A stretch of 42,859 nt of DNA from NCBI GenBank assembly GCA_025355165.1, contig JANYAD010000006.1:1-42859 (forward strand), written 5' to 3'. The translations under genes and the position numbers were made by a program. The DNA is from Gammaproteobacteria bacterium. Its GTDB lineage: Bacteria; Pseudomonadota; Gammaproteobacteria; Steroidobacterales; Steroidobacteraceae. Positions within the stretch are counted from its first letter, which is position 1, and every line of letters starts with the position of its first letter. Shown here piece after piece: positions 33,994-42,356 of this stretch. The notes under the pieces were generated by a model. It had not been told where the DNA came from. It did no database searches and saw nothing but the letters and a program-made list of their open reading frames with translations.

Positions 33994-35466
33994 CTACTCC
34001 ACCCGGGCGAAGTCGATGAAACCTCGTGCCACATCAGTGTGCTGGAGCACCACTTGCACGCGATCGCCCACATCGAGTCCTTTGAACCCTTTCACCACCC
34101 TGCCCTCGGTAGTGGGCCCCGAAATGCGTACCCACGTGCCCTTCTCGGAAGCGCCGGTGACCACGGCATCAAATTTCGCCCCGATGCGCGATGACAGCAG
34201 CAGCGCAGCCGCGGATTTATTGACCGATCGCTCCACTTTCGCGGCATTTTGCTCTTGCAGGGTGCAGTGCGCGGCGAGCTCTTGAAGCTGCGATGCCGAA
34301 TAAGGTGCCGCTTGGTTCGTCAGGGCTGCCTTCGCTAGGCGCTGCGTGATGAGATCCGGAAAGCGCCGATTGGGCGCGGTGGAATGCGTATAGTCACTCA
34401 CCGCGAGACCGAAATGGCCCTCGACGGGCTGTCCCGGGACATCGAGTACGTATTCGCCTGCGCCTAGCAGCTTGATAATGGATAAAGACAAGTCTGGATA
34501 CAGCGCCGGAGCAGTCTGGCGGCGTTTCGACAAAAACGCATTCAGTGCCGGCGCACTCGGGGTGGCGGGCAAGGCTTCACCCAGTTCTTTGGCCAATGCC
34601 ACGATCCGATCCCACCGCTGCGGCGTGCGCAACACACGGCGCAGGGCGCTGATGCCTTTACCCGAGAGAAATTGTGCAGTAACGCCGTTCGCCGCGACCA
34701 TAAATTCTTCAATCAGTTGTTTTGCTCGATTGGTCTCCTGCGGCTGCAGGTCACTCAGCACGCCGGCGCTGAAGGTGGGTTGAGTCTCGATAGTTTCAAG
34801 ATCCAGCGCGCCGCGCGCGCGGCGCGCAGCACGCAGCAATTGCGCCACACGATCTTGGGTGCGCAGTTGCACATCCATGCCCGTCACCGCGGTGACGCGA
34901 TCGGGCGCCGCTGCTCCGCTTTGCAGCCACATCCCGACGGAGTTGTACGCAAGCTTGGCGCGATTGAGGACTCGCGCACGATACAGATCCGATTGCCCCA
35001 CTCCCCCTTGAGAATCGATGGTCATTTCAATCACTATCGAAAGTCGCTCCTGGTCCTCTCCGAGGGACGTCAAATCGGTTGAGAGCTTCTCTGGCAGCAT
35101 CGAGAAAATCGCAGCCGGTGTGTACACGGACGTGGTGTTCGCATGCGCGTGCATATCGATCGGCGATCCAATCTTAACGATGGCATCGACATCGGCGATG
35201 GCTACCAGAATTCTGACGGAACCGCCGCTCAGCGCCTGCGCTACAGTCAACTGATCGAGATCCCGCGATGTGTCGTTATCGATGGATGCCCACAATAGAT
35301 TTCGCAGATCGCGAATCTCTGCGCCGGAGTCTTTCGCGGGCTGAACAATCGCGTTCGCCTGCTCCAGGGCCGCCTGATCAAAATCAGGAAGAAGTCCATT
35401 ATCGAGCATGGCCTGGCGTGCGGCATGCATGAGAGTAGAAGCAGGACTGGTCGGTGTGGTGTTCAT
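33994..35466 (-). CDS. RNB-domain ribonuclease (RNase II/R-like, short form)
   Basis: This is an RNA exonuclease-type protein with an RNB catalytic domain and a C-terminal S1-like domain (GTWVRISGPTTEGRVVKGF). The N-terminal cold-shock domains of RNase II/R are missing, and the protein is 490 residues rather than 640-800. The metal site SIDNDTSRDLDQ carries Asp at 63, 69 and 71 (from the ATG), but Gln at 72 where E. coli RNase II has D210. YTHSTAPNRRFPDLITQRL is the conserved RNB C-terminal segment. The ATG at 35466 is preferred, with AAGGA upstream; a TTG lies one codon earlier. It is the first gene of a unit with the LOG gene. Confidence 0.9.
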   Translation of the reverse strand: MNTTPTSPASTLMHAARQAMLDNGLLPDFDQAALEQANAIVQPAKDSGAEIRDLRNLLWASIDNDTSRDLDQLTVAQALSGGSVRILVAIADVDAIVKIGSPIDMHAHANTTSVYTPAAIFSMLPEKLSTDLTSLGEDQERLSIVIEMTIDSQGGVGQSDLYRARVLNRAKLAYNSVGMWLQSGAAAPDRVTAVTGMDVQLRTQDRVAQLLRAARRARGALDLETIETQPTFSAGVLSDLQPQETNRAKQLIEEFMVAANGVTAQFLSGKGISALRRVLRTPQRWDRIVALAKELGEALPATPSAPALNAFLSKRRQTAPALYPDLSLSIIKLLGAGEYVLDVPGQPVEGHFGLAVSDYTHSTAPNRRFPDLITQRLAKAALTNQAAPYSASQLQELAAHCTLQEQNAAKVERSVNKSAAALLLSSRIGAKFDAVVTGASEKGTWVRISGPTTEGRVVKGFKGLDVGDRVQVVLQHTDVARGFIDFARVE

Positions 35467-35692
35467 CAAAGATCCTTCATTCGGCTAGGCTACGAGGCAT
35501 GCAAATTGCAGTTTAACCTACGCTCACCTGCGCACGTAGTGCCGGCCGTGGTTACGCCGCACGTCCAATTTCACTCGGTGCTAGGGCGCCGACCTTAAAA
35601 TAGGAGGTATCTGACACGGCAAGGGCCTCGCGCGAACCCGCAGTGGTCAGGTGAGAGTGACATGATGCTATCTCGCAAGACGAGAAAGGCAC

Positions 35693-36661
35693 ATGAATTC
35701 GATTCCCATACCGGATTCCGAGGAGACTTGGGCAGTGGTGCTGGCGGCCGGGGAGGGGAGACGCTTAAGAGGCCTGACCACTACGGCCACCGGGGAAACG
35801 ATCCCTAAACAATTTTGTTCCATTAATCGCCGAGAATGTCTGTTCGAACTCGCATTGGAGCGCGCCACCGCGGTCGCCAAGCCAGAGCAAATTTGCACAA
35901 TCGTTGCCTCGCAGCACCGGCGTTGGTGGCAGCAGCCCTTAAAGCGCATGTCTCCCTGGAATGTTGTCGTGCAGCCTGCGAATCGGGGGACCGCGATTGG
36001 CACAGCGCTATCCCTGTTGCACATTGAACGGATAAACCCGAATGCCACGGTACTGCTGTTGCCGGCCGATCATTTTGTGCGCGATGAGGAAATACTCGCA
36101 AAATCCCTGCGGCACGCGGCTCGCTCTGCTGTGATCGGTCCTGCAACGATCTATCTACTGGGCGCGGAGCCGGACAGTGTGGATACAGAGTTGGGATACA
36201 TTGTGCCCGCGTGTGGGAATCACTCGGATGGGGCGGATGTCCGCGAGTCCGTCGAGAAACCCGATGATGGGCTTGCGCAAAAGCTGATTTCTTGCGGCGC
36301 GCTATGGAACATGTTTATCGTGGCGGGAAGAGTCGAGGCGTTGTTGGACTTGCTCGACAAGGCATTTAACTTCGTCTCCCTCATGCGTAGCGTTATGCAG
36401 GGCAGCGGCGCCGGCGACGTAGGCGCGATGGCTCGCCTCTACGCGGAGTTGCCCTTCGTGGATTTCTCCCGCGACCTTCTTTCCCACTACCCGGGATACC
36501 TGAAAGTTCAATCGGTGCCCCCGTGTGGCTGGAAGGATTTAGGCACACCCACGCAAGTGATGGCAACGGTTAGAGATGCAGGGCGTCGTTTCGCCCTGGG
36601 CCAGCGCGAAACGCCGCCCACCGCCATGTACTTGGATTTAGCGGGTGTCGCTGGCGCTTGA
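35693..36661 (+). CDS. Sugar-phosphate nucleotidyltransferase (mannose-1-phosphate guanylyltransferase-like), copy 2
   Basis: This is a paralogue of the gene at 21561-22592. Shared blocks include TTTATGETIPKQFCSINRRE followed by CLFELALERA, QHRRWW, LLLPADHFVRDEE, CGALWNMFIVAG and VPPCGWKDLGTPTQV. The nucleotide loop is VVLAAGEGRRLRGL. At 322 residues it is a single transferase domain. The ATG has GAAAGG upstream. It probably makes a nucleotide-activated sugar, with GDP-mannose the best guess, for surface polysaccharide. No glycosyltransferase or export gene is adjacent, so its pathway is elsewhere. Confidence 0.83.
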   Translation: MNSIPIPDSEETWAVVLAAGEGRRLRGLTTTATGETIPKQFCSINRRECLFELALERATAVAKPEQICTIVASQHRRWWQQPLKRMSPWNVVVQPANRGTAIGTALSLLHIERINPNATVLLLPADHFVRDEEILAKSLRHAARSAVIGPATIYLLGAEPDSVDTELGYIVPACGNHSDGADVRESVEKPDDGLAQKLISCGALWNMFIVAGRVEALLDLLDKAFNFVSLMRSVMQGSGAGDVGAMARLYAELPFVDFSRDLLSHYPGYLKVQSVPPCGWKDLGTPTQVMATVRDAGRRFALGQRETPPTAMYLDLAGVAGA

Positions 36662-36809
36662 GCTAACCGCAGACTGTAGGCCGCCCCATTTCTCCTAACG
36701 GTAGTGCTGTTTGAGAGCGTTGCCAAATAGATGACGCAAGGTGCCGCTGATTTCCTACGTGGGCTTCGCTTCGCGCCTGTAGTCTTTCCCATTTTTTCAA
36801 AGGAATTGT

Positions 36810-38132
36810 ATGCGACAGTCTGCGCTGCTGGCGGTAACCGTTGTAACTGCGTCATTCGCATTCGCAAGCATCAGCCGTGGTGCCGATCAAGGGATGGGCG
36901 AATACGGACCTTCTCCAATCCTGCCCGCCCCTCAAAAGCGACTGCTCCCGACCCTGCATATCGCCAAGGCAGTGCCTTGGGTCGGCGAGGCCATGCCGAC
37001 TGCCGCGCAAGGACTACGGGTAGCCCCTTTCGCTCGCGGGCTCGAGCATCCTCGCTGGCTTTACGTGTTACCGAATGGCGATGTATTGGTGGCGGAGAGC
37101 GATACTCCATCCAAACCGGATGACGGCAAGGGAATTCGCGGCGTCGTTCAAAAGATCGTGATGAAGCAGGCGGGTTCCGGAACCCACCCGAGCGCGAATC
37201 GCATCACCTTGTTGCGCGATGTTGCCGGCGACGGTCAAAACGTTGAACGTCACCTCTTTTTGCGGGGACTCAACTCGCCGATTGGAATGGCGCTGGTGGG
37301 CAGAGATCTTTATGTGGCGAGCACCGACGCGGTTGTTCGATTTGCTTACCAGACGGGCGACACGGAAATTCGCGACGCCCCCCAACAGCTCGCAGCGCTG
37401 CCGGCGGGAACCATCAATCATCACTGGACTAAAAGCTTGCTCGCCAGCCCGGATGGAAGCAAGCTCTTCGTCGGGGTGGGATCCAACAGTAACGCCGGAG
37501 AAAACGGCATCGATGCGGAAAGCGAGAGGGCCGCCGTGTGGGAGATCGATCCGCAGACCGGGCATCACCGCATCTATGCCGACGGTCTGCGCAACCCGGT
37601 AGGAATGGCCTGGCAGCCTGACACAGGTCAACTCTGGGTTTCCGTCAACGAGCGGGACGAGCTAGGCGATCATCTTCCTCCGGACTACATGACCTCAGTC
37701 CGGGAGGGTGCCTTTTACGGCTTTCCGTACAGCTATTACGGACAACATGTCGATGAGCGCGTTAAGCCGCAAGACGCGGATAGGGTGGCGAAAGCGCTCG
37801 CGCCCGACTATGCCCTAGGTGCTCACACTGCCTCGCTGGGATTGTGCTGGTCCGGTGAGGCTAAACTGCCGCAGCCCTTCGTCCATGGCATGTTCGTGGG
37901 TCAACACGGTTCGTGGAATCGCAAGGTTCGCAGCGGATACAAAGTGATTTTCGTTGCATTTGAGAACGGTAGGCCGTCCGGCCTGCCGATCCAGGTTCTC
38001 GGCGGGTTTTTAAACTCAAAGGGTCAGGCGCAAGGTCGTCCAGTGGGGGTGGCCGTCGATAAACGTGGAGCATTGTTGGTTGCCGATGATGTCGGCAACA
38101 CGGTCTGGCGCGTCACCTCAGCTGCGCACTAG
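36810..38132 (+). CDS. Sorbosone dehydrogenase / PQQ-dependent sugar dehydrogenase family protein
   Basis: A signal peptide (LLAVTVVTASFAFASISRGA) exports a six-bladed propeller related to soluble PQQ glucose and L-sorbosone dehydrogenases. Motifs are GLEHPRWLYVLPNGDVLVAE, GLNSPIGMALVGRDLYVAST, HHWTKSLLASPDGSKLFVGV, YADGLRNPVGMAWQPDTGQL and GSWNRKVRSGYKVIFVAFE, in the family order. The conserved NHHWTK and GLRNPVG segments support quinoprotein-type activity, but PQQ binding is not proven. AAAGGA precedes the ATG. Oxidation of an aldose or related aldehyde in the periplasm is the likely role. Confidence 0.87.
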   Translation: MRQSALLAVTVVTASFAFASISRGADQGMGEYGPSPILPAPQKRLLPTLHIAKAVPWVGEAMPTAAQGLRVAPFARGLEHPRWLYVLPNGDVLVAESDTPSKPDDGKGIRGVVQKIVMKQAGSGTHPSANRITLLRDVAGDGQNVERHLFLRGLNSPIGMALVGRDLYVASTDAVVRFAYQTGDTEIRDAPQQLAALPAGTINHHWTKSLLASPDGSKLFVGVGSNSNAGENGIDAESERAAVWEIDPQTGHHRIYADGLRNPVGMAWQPDTGQLWVSVNERDELGDHLPPDYMTSVREGAFYGFPYSYYGQHVDERVKPQDADRVAKALAPDYALGAHTASLGLCWSGEAKLPQPFVHGMFVGQHGSWNRKVRSGYKVIFVAFENGRPSGLPIQVLGGFLNSKGQAQGRPVGVAVDKRGALLVADDVGNTVWRVTSAAH

Positions 38133-38154
38133 TTCGACCGCTCGCATTGCAGGG

Positions 38155-40524
38155 TCACGGGGTGTGCGGAGGCTGGGTCTGCTGCTTGGCTTTTGGTGGC
38201 GCAGTTTCCTGTTGGCGCCTTTGTTCCTGCTGTCTCGCCTGCAATTGCTGTTGCTCTTGCGCGTGTTGTTGCGCCAGTTGCTGCGTCTGCGCCTGATGCT
38301 GCTGTTCGAGTGCTTGTTGACGTGACCGTTCTGCATCTTGCTGCGCAGCTCGCTGGCGTTCAGCCTCTTGCTGCTGTTGCGCCATTTGCTGCGCTTGGCG
38401 TTGCTGCTCGATGGCTTGCTGATGTGCCCGCTCTGCCCCCTGCTGGGCAGCCCGTTGACGCTCAGCCTCCTGTTGCTGTTGTTGCGCCAATTGCTGCGTC
38501 TGTGCTTGACGTTGTTGCTCTATCGATTGCTGACGTAAGCGTTCCGTATTCTGTTGGGCCGCTCGCTGGCGCTCAGCTTCTTGCTGCTGCGCTTGCTGCG
38601 CCTGCGCTTGGCGTTGTTGATCGAGTGTTTGTTGGCGCGCCCGGTCTGCGGTCACTTGAGCGGCTCTCTGATGCTCCGCCTCTTGTTGCTGCTGCAGTTT
38701 TGTTCGGTCCGCCTCCTGCTTTACCTGCTGTTGTTGCTGCTCCTGCAAATGTTGGCGCTCCAGAACAGAGTTGGCGAGGGCGGGGGATGCAGGCCGTTGG
38801 GGTTGCGGGATCTCATTCGGATGAGTTGCGTTCTGCATCGGCGCAGGGGCAACACGCGGCGCAACCACCTGCGGAGCTGCCCTTCCTGACACTGCTGGTA
38901 GCGCGGGCGCCGCGCCAGGCTTCTGCTCCTGGGTGACGGATCGCTGCACCTCTGGGCGGCCGTTGGTCACCAAGCGGGACGGCGGCGCAACGGTCACGAG
39001 CGCGCGGCTGGGCGCGGAGGCTGAAACTTCGTGCAGCTGCGAAACAGATAGCGGCTGACCGCCATTGCTCTTGATAGCCTCTTGGCGTCGCTCAAAGGAT
39101 GCCGGCGGCGCCGGCGCGGCAATGCGTGCTACAACCAGCCGTGATTGCACTGCCGAGGGCGGCCGAACTTCGCTGGTGCGGCCCGGACCCAGAACGGCTT
39201 GCTTGGTGGGAACTGCCGCGGGCGCCAGCGCTGCCACACGCGCGCTCGCCACAGCGCGACCATCAAGACGTACGATGTTTCTTGTTACTGGCTGCGCGGA
39301 AGCAAATGCTTGTGAAGTCGTGGCAGCCACTGCGCCCGCTACGTTGCGATTCACGTAGACGGTGTTGTTGACCACCGTCTTGTTCATGATGGTCGTGTTG
39401 TAGACGTTGTTGATAACCGTCGTGTTCACATTGGTATTGGACACGTTGATGTTTCGAACGTAGCCCGGGCTCACGCGATAAGAGGGGCAATAAACTTCCC
39501 GAGGCCCCAGTGCAAACCAGGCGACACCGGCGCCAACCCCAACCCACGCTACCAATGCAGGCGCGTACACAGGCCGAATATAAATTGCGCCGGGCCGCGC
39601 GGGCGGTGCGGGTATCCAACCCCAGGCGCCTCTGACCGACACCCAGCGGCCGTAGTGAAAGGGTGCGAATCCCCAAGGGCTGTCGTCCACCCAAGTATAT
39701 CCCCACGGCATCACGTAGGCCCAATGACCGTTATGGTAAGGAGCCCAGCCCGCTTCGACATTTCGCGGAAACCAAACGTTGCCGTACTCCGGCTCAGGTG
39801 CCCAGGTGCCCTGGTCGTCAAGGTCTTCGTATCCAACCACATCGGGTGACACGTAACGCGCCGAGACCGAGTGATCCCACCTGGCATCGCGGCCTGCGCT
39901 CCAAGCATCGAATGCATCTTGATTTGGAGCATAGGCCTCCATGTTCTCCCTCAGATCATCCGTGCCGGAAAAAGTGTCGTATTCACCTTGGGCCACCGGA
40001 TAGGAATAGCCGCCTCCCGTCGCCTCACCTTGTCCGCGGCGAACGAGTACCGCGGTACCGTTCCCCGCCCCATCTACGGTCAGGCGATACAGGCCGGGCC
40101 GCAGCACCGTGAAGGCAAGATTGGGGGTGTCGATTTCGTAGGTTTCATTGTCATCCAGACGACGCACGCGAAGTAATATGGTGCCGGACGACAATTGAAT
40201 CTGCGTAACGGTGTCGGAAAGGTTTAACAACGATACCGACGTATTGGCCGAGAGCCGCAGCGAGGAGCCGTCGAGTTGCAATTCCGCGCGTCCGCCTCGA
40301 TCAGACCACAACTGATCTCCCGTGGTCATCGGTCGATTAATCGGCGGGGCGACCCAATCCTCGGTACCACCCGGTTGAAAAGACACCGCACCCTCAACGT
40401 AGGCGAGTCGACCTACGCGCGATGGTGGATCGTCTTGATCGGCGAATGCCGCACTCGAGCCCACGCAAGACAATGCCAGCCAGGCACTCATAGCAGTAAC
40501 GAACGATCGCGGCGGATATGTCAT
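38155..40524 (-). CDS. FecR/DUF6600-type envelope protein with Gln-rich repeat tail
   Basis: The 789-residue secreted protein has a signal peptide (SAWLALSCVGSSAAFA). A FecR-like beta domain follows (residues about 40-190: GRLAYVEGAVSFQPGGTEDW, RGGRAELQLDGSSLRLSA). Next comes a DUF6600-type Trp/Tyr-rich region (WVDDSPWGFAPFHYGRW, GAWGWIPAPPARPG), then an Asn/Val-rich segment (NTNVNTTVINNVYNTTIMN) and Pro/Ala linkers. The last 200 residues are a Gln/Arg/Glu/Ala-rich predicted coiled coil with four tandem repeats. No anti-sigma partner is adjacent. It is probably a periplasmic or surface structural protein; the function is unknown. The ATG has GGGGTG upstream. Confidence 0.82.
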   Translation of the reverse strand: MTYPPRSFVTAMSAWLALSCVGSSAAFADQDDPPSRVGRLAYVEGAVSFQPGGTEDWVAPPINRPMTTGDQLWSDRGGRAELQLDGSSLRLSANTSVSLLNLSDTVTQIQLSSGTILLRVRRLDDNETYEIDTPNLAFTVLRPGLYRLTVDGAGNGTAVLVRRGQGEATGGGYSYPVAQGEYDTFSGTDDLRENMEAYAPNQDAFDAWSAGRDARWDHSVSARYVSPDVVGYEDLDDQGTWAPEPEYGNVWFPRNVEAGWAPYHNGHWAYVMPWGYTWVDDSPWGFAPFHYGRWVSVRGAWGWIPAPPARPGAIYIRPVYAPALVAWVGVGAGVAWFALGPREVYCPSYRVSPGYVRNINVSNTNVNTTVINNVYNTTIMNKTVVNNTVYVNRNVAGAVAATTSQAFASAQPVTRNIVRLDGRAVASARVAALAPAAVPTKQAVLGPGRTSEVRPPSAVQSRLVVARIAAPAPPASFERRQEAIKSNGGQPLSVSQLHEVSASAPSRALVTVAPPSRLVTNGRPEVQRSVTQEQKPGAAPALPAVSGRAAPQVVAPRVAPAPMQNATHPNEIPQPQRPASPALANSVLERQHLQEQQQQQVKQEADRTKLQQQQEAEHQRAAQVTADRARQQTLDQQRQAQAQQAQQQEAERQRAAQQNTERLRQQSIEQQRQAQTQQLAQQQQQEAERQRAAQQGAERAHQQAIEQQRQAQQMAQQQQEAERQRAAQQDAERSRQQALEQQHQAQTQQLAQQHAQEQQQLQARQQEQRRQQETAPPKAKQQTQPPHTP
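38257..38682 (-). repeat. Four tandem repeats of about 102-111 bp encoding a Gln-rich coiled coil
   Basis: Within the FecR-type gene, residues 615-756 consist of four units of 34, 37, 34 and 37 residues. Each begins EAE(H/R)QRAAQ and ends in Gln runs. The DNA units differ by several substitutions, so this is a moderately old in-frame tandem duplication, with length change in multiples of three. Confidence 0.85.
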
Positions 40525-40741
40525 CGGATCACCCCTGTGGCCATTGCGCTGCGATTCTACAACTTCGCATCCGAAGGCGATGTCCCCGCTTCGAAAACGG
40601 GGTTAGTAATGCTTAATGATTACAAGCAATTAAGATTGCCCCAACTTATCATCTGCCGCAGTTCTAGTCGCGAGTTGCGTGGATTGGTGGGCTTTTACCG
40701 TGCATACTCGCAGCGGCGCGATTTCCGAGGCGAACGCATCG

Positions 40742-41122
40742 ATGGCGAAACAGAAATTGATTTGGAAAACCACTCCCGATGCAGAAGACTACGTGGGTGC
40801 GCGTAAATATCTCATGCTGATTTGTTCCGAAGCTGAATCAAACAAGCTTGTAGTCAAGTTCCGCAAGGCAAAGACCATCACTCGAGCGGCAAAGGATTTA
40901 TTGCGCGCCAGTGGGCTGCCGCTTCTCACCCCGGATGATCCCCACGTCGGCGAGGACTTGAAGCGGATACAAAAGGCAAAACCGCTGTCACCTGTTTTGC
41001 TCATCCGGGGCAACATGCTGCGCGGCGTGCCGCTCGTAGTGGCAGACGGTTATCACCGGATATGCGCGGTATGCCATTATGATGAAAACGCCGCCATTTC
41101 GTGCCGACTCATTGGCACCTGA
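40742..41122 (+). CDS. Conserved hypothetical protein, ParB/sulfiredoxin-like pattern
   Basis: This is a soluble protein of 126 residues starting MAKQKLIWKTTPDAEDYVGA. The centre KAKDLLRASGLPLL-like helix (AAKDLLRASGLPLLTPDDPH) precedes LSPVLLIRGNMLRGVPLVVA and DGYHRICAVCHYDENAAISC. The P-V-LL.RG...P..ADGYHR pattern resembles the ParB/Srx nuclease-like fold, in which DGYHR would sit at the active site. I chose the ATG at 40742 with GAGGCG upstream; the ATG at 40679 adds an unconserved leader. I have seen similar proteins widely in Proteobacteria without assigned function. Confidence 0.75.
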   Translation: MAKQKLIWKTTPDAEDYVGARKYLMLICSEAESNKLVVKFRKAKTITRAAKDLLRASGLPLLTPDDPHVGEDLKRIQKAKPLSPVLLIRGNMLRGVPLVVADGYHRICAVCHYDENAAISCRLIGT

Positions 41123-41172
41123 TCATGGCGGCATTCAGATCGGGCTCACCTCCGTCCCGCACCACTACAGTC

Positions 41173-41679
41173 TTAAGTCTTGGCAGGTATGCGAAGCTGC
41201 TGGCCGGGATATATTTTATTTGGGTCCGAAAGCATCGGCTTGTTCGCTTCGAAAATCTTCATGTAAAGGTTCGCATCCCCGTAGACAGCCTTTGATATTT
41301 TCGACAGCGAGTCCCCCGACTTGACCTCGTAAAAAGTCGCGGCGGGCGCAGCTCCGCTGGCAACCGAGAGTTGGTCGTCTACCTTGGCGACCGAAGAGAC
41401 ATTGCCGCAGCAAAGCACGATTTTCTCCTTCGTGGCCTGGTCGGGAGCAACGCCCGATACCGTGACTGTCTTCGATGCGCCGTCGTACTTGATGTCCAGA
41501 TTCTGGGCCGTCAGATTCTGCGAGGCTACATACTTGGCTATTGCTGCTGCCGCAGCCGCATTCAAAGCCGGCGCGTTGGTTTGAGTTTGTGCGGCTGGTG
41601 CGGCGGCGGTTGGCTGCCCGGCGGCATTGCCGCCGAGAAGTTTCTCGCCTGCTTCCGCAATGAAACTAATAAGACTCAT
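41173..41679 (-). CDS. kbp: LysM/BON potassium-binding protein homologue
   Basis: This is a homologue of E. coli Kbp (YgaU). N-terminal MSLISFIAEAGEKLLGG is followed by an Ala-rich linker, a BON domain (about residues 45-100, IKYDGASKTVTVSGVAPDQA) and a C-terminal LysM domain (YEVKSGDSLSKISKAVYGDA, IFEANKPMLSDPNKIYPGQQ). In E. coli the protein binds potassium and is induced by osmotic stress. No signal peptide is present, consistent with a cytoplasmic role. Two adjacent Cys replace the usual residues before GNVSSVAKVDDQL. AAGGGG precedes the ATG. Confidence 0.93.
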   Translation of the reverse strand: MSLISFIAEAGEKLLGGNAAGQPTAAAPAAQTQTNAPALNAAAAAAIAKYVASQNLTAQNLDIKYDGASKTVTVSGVAPDQATKEKIVLCCGNVSSVAKVDDQLSVASGAAPAATFYEVKSGDSLSKISKAVYGDANLYMKIFEANKPMLSDPNKIYPGQQLRIPAKT

Positions 41680-41809
41680 GTGTTGCCCCTTAAGGTAAAA
41701 AAACGATGCAGCAGTAGGCTACTACAGCCGCGTCATAACCCCGTAGGCGCTACCAGGACTACTCTGTAAGACGAGTGCGGAAACCGAAGGGTGAAACTTG
41801 AAGCGCTAA

Positions 41810-42295
41810 TCAGCGATTCCACCACCACGCAGCGGCGAGGAGAGCCACCATCGTCATGGAAGCCACCATTTTGACGAGGGTGCCGAAGATCAATCCGATC
41901 CAAGTGCCGATGCCGACGTGCGTCGAGCGCAGCATGCTGTTTCCGGCGCTGAGTTCACCGAAAACCGCGCCGATGAAGGGTCCAAGGAGTAAGCCCGGTA
42001 GGCCAAAAAATACCCCGATGAAGGTGCCTACCAGTGCGCCCAATACCGCCCGCCGGCTGGCTCCCGCGCGCTTGGCGCCCAGTGCCCCTGCCAGCACGTC
42101 CAACATCAATCCGATAGTGCCGATCAGAGCAATGGCCAGCAGCCACCACAAGCCTAAATGGTGGTAGTGATCCACGCCGCTGATGAGCCAAATCCCCGCG
42201 AAGATCAGTGGGATACCCGGCAAACCCGGCACAATCGCGGCGGCCAGTCCCCCGGCAATGCACACCGCCGCGATCCCATACAGAAACATATCCAT
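41810..42295 (-). CDS. DUF456 family membrane protein
   Basis: This is an inner-membrane protein of about 161 residues with five or six hydrophobic segments rich in Gly and Ala. [39 protein letters not shown] and [18 protein letters not shown] are characteristic of DUF456. The ATG at 42295 is preferred over a GTG two codons earlier because the AAGGG site lies about eight bases before it. It is divergent from the luciferase-like gene. The function is unknown. Confidence 0.9.
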   Translation of the reverse strand: MDMFLYGIAAVCIAGGLAAAIVPGLPGIPLIFAGIWLISGVDHYHHLGLWWLLAIALIGTIGLMLDVLAGALGAKRAGASRRAVLGALVGTFIGVFFGLPGLLLGPFIGAVFGELSAGNSMLRSTHVGIGTWIGLIFGTLVKMVASMTMVALLAAAWWWNR

Positions 42296-42356
42296 CGTCA
42301 CAGCCCTTTTAACTCGCCGACTTGTAAGTCAGCAACGCAGCCCAGACATCCGATCC

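Noticed and set aside
38193-38936. Long plus-strand frame (247 codons) across the repeat-containing FecR-type gene
   Set aside because: It is antisense to the Gln-rich repeats. Low-complexity composition keeps the other strand open, and its product is Val/Ala-rich low complexity without a ribosome site.
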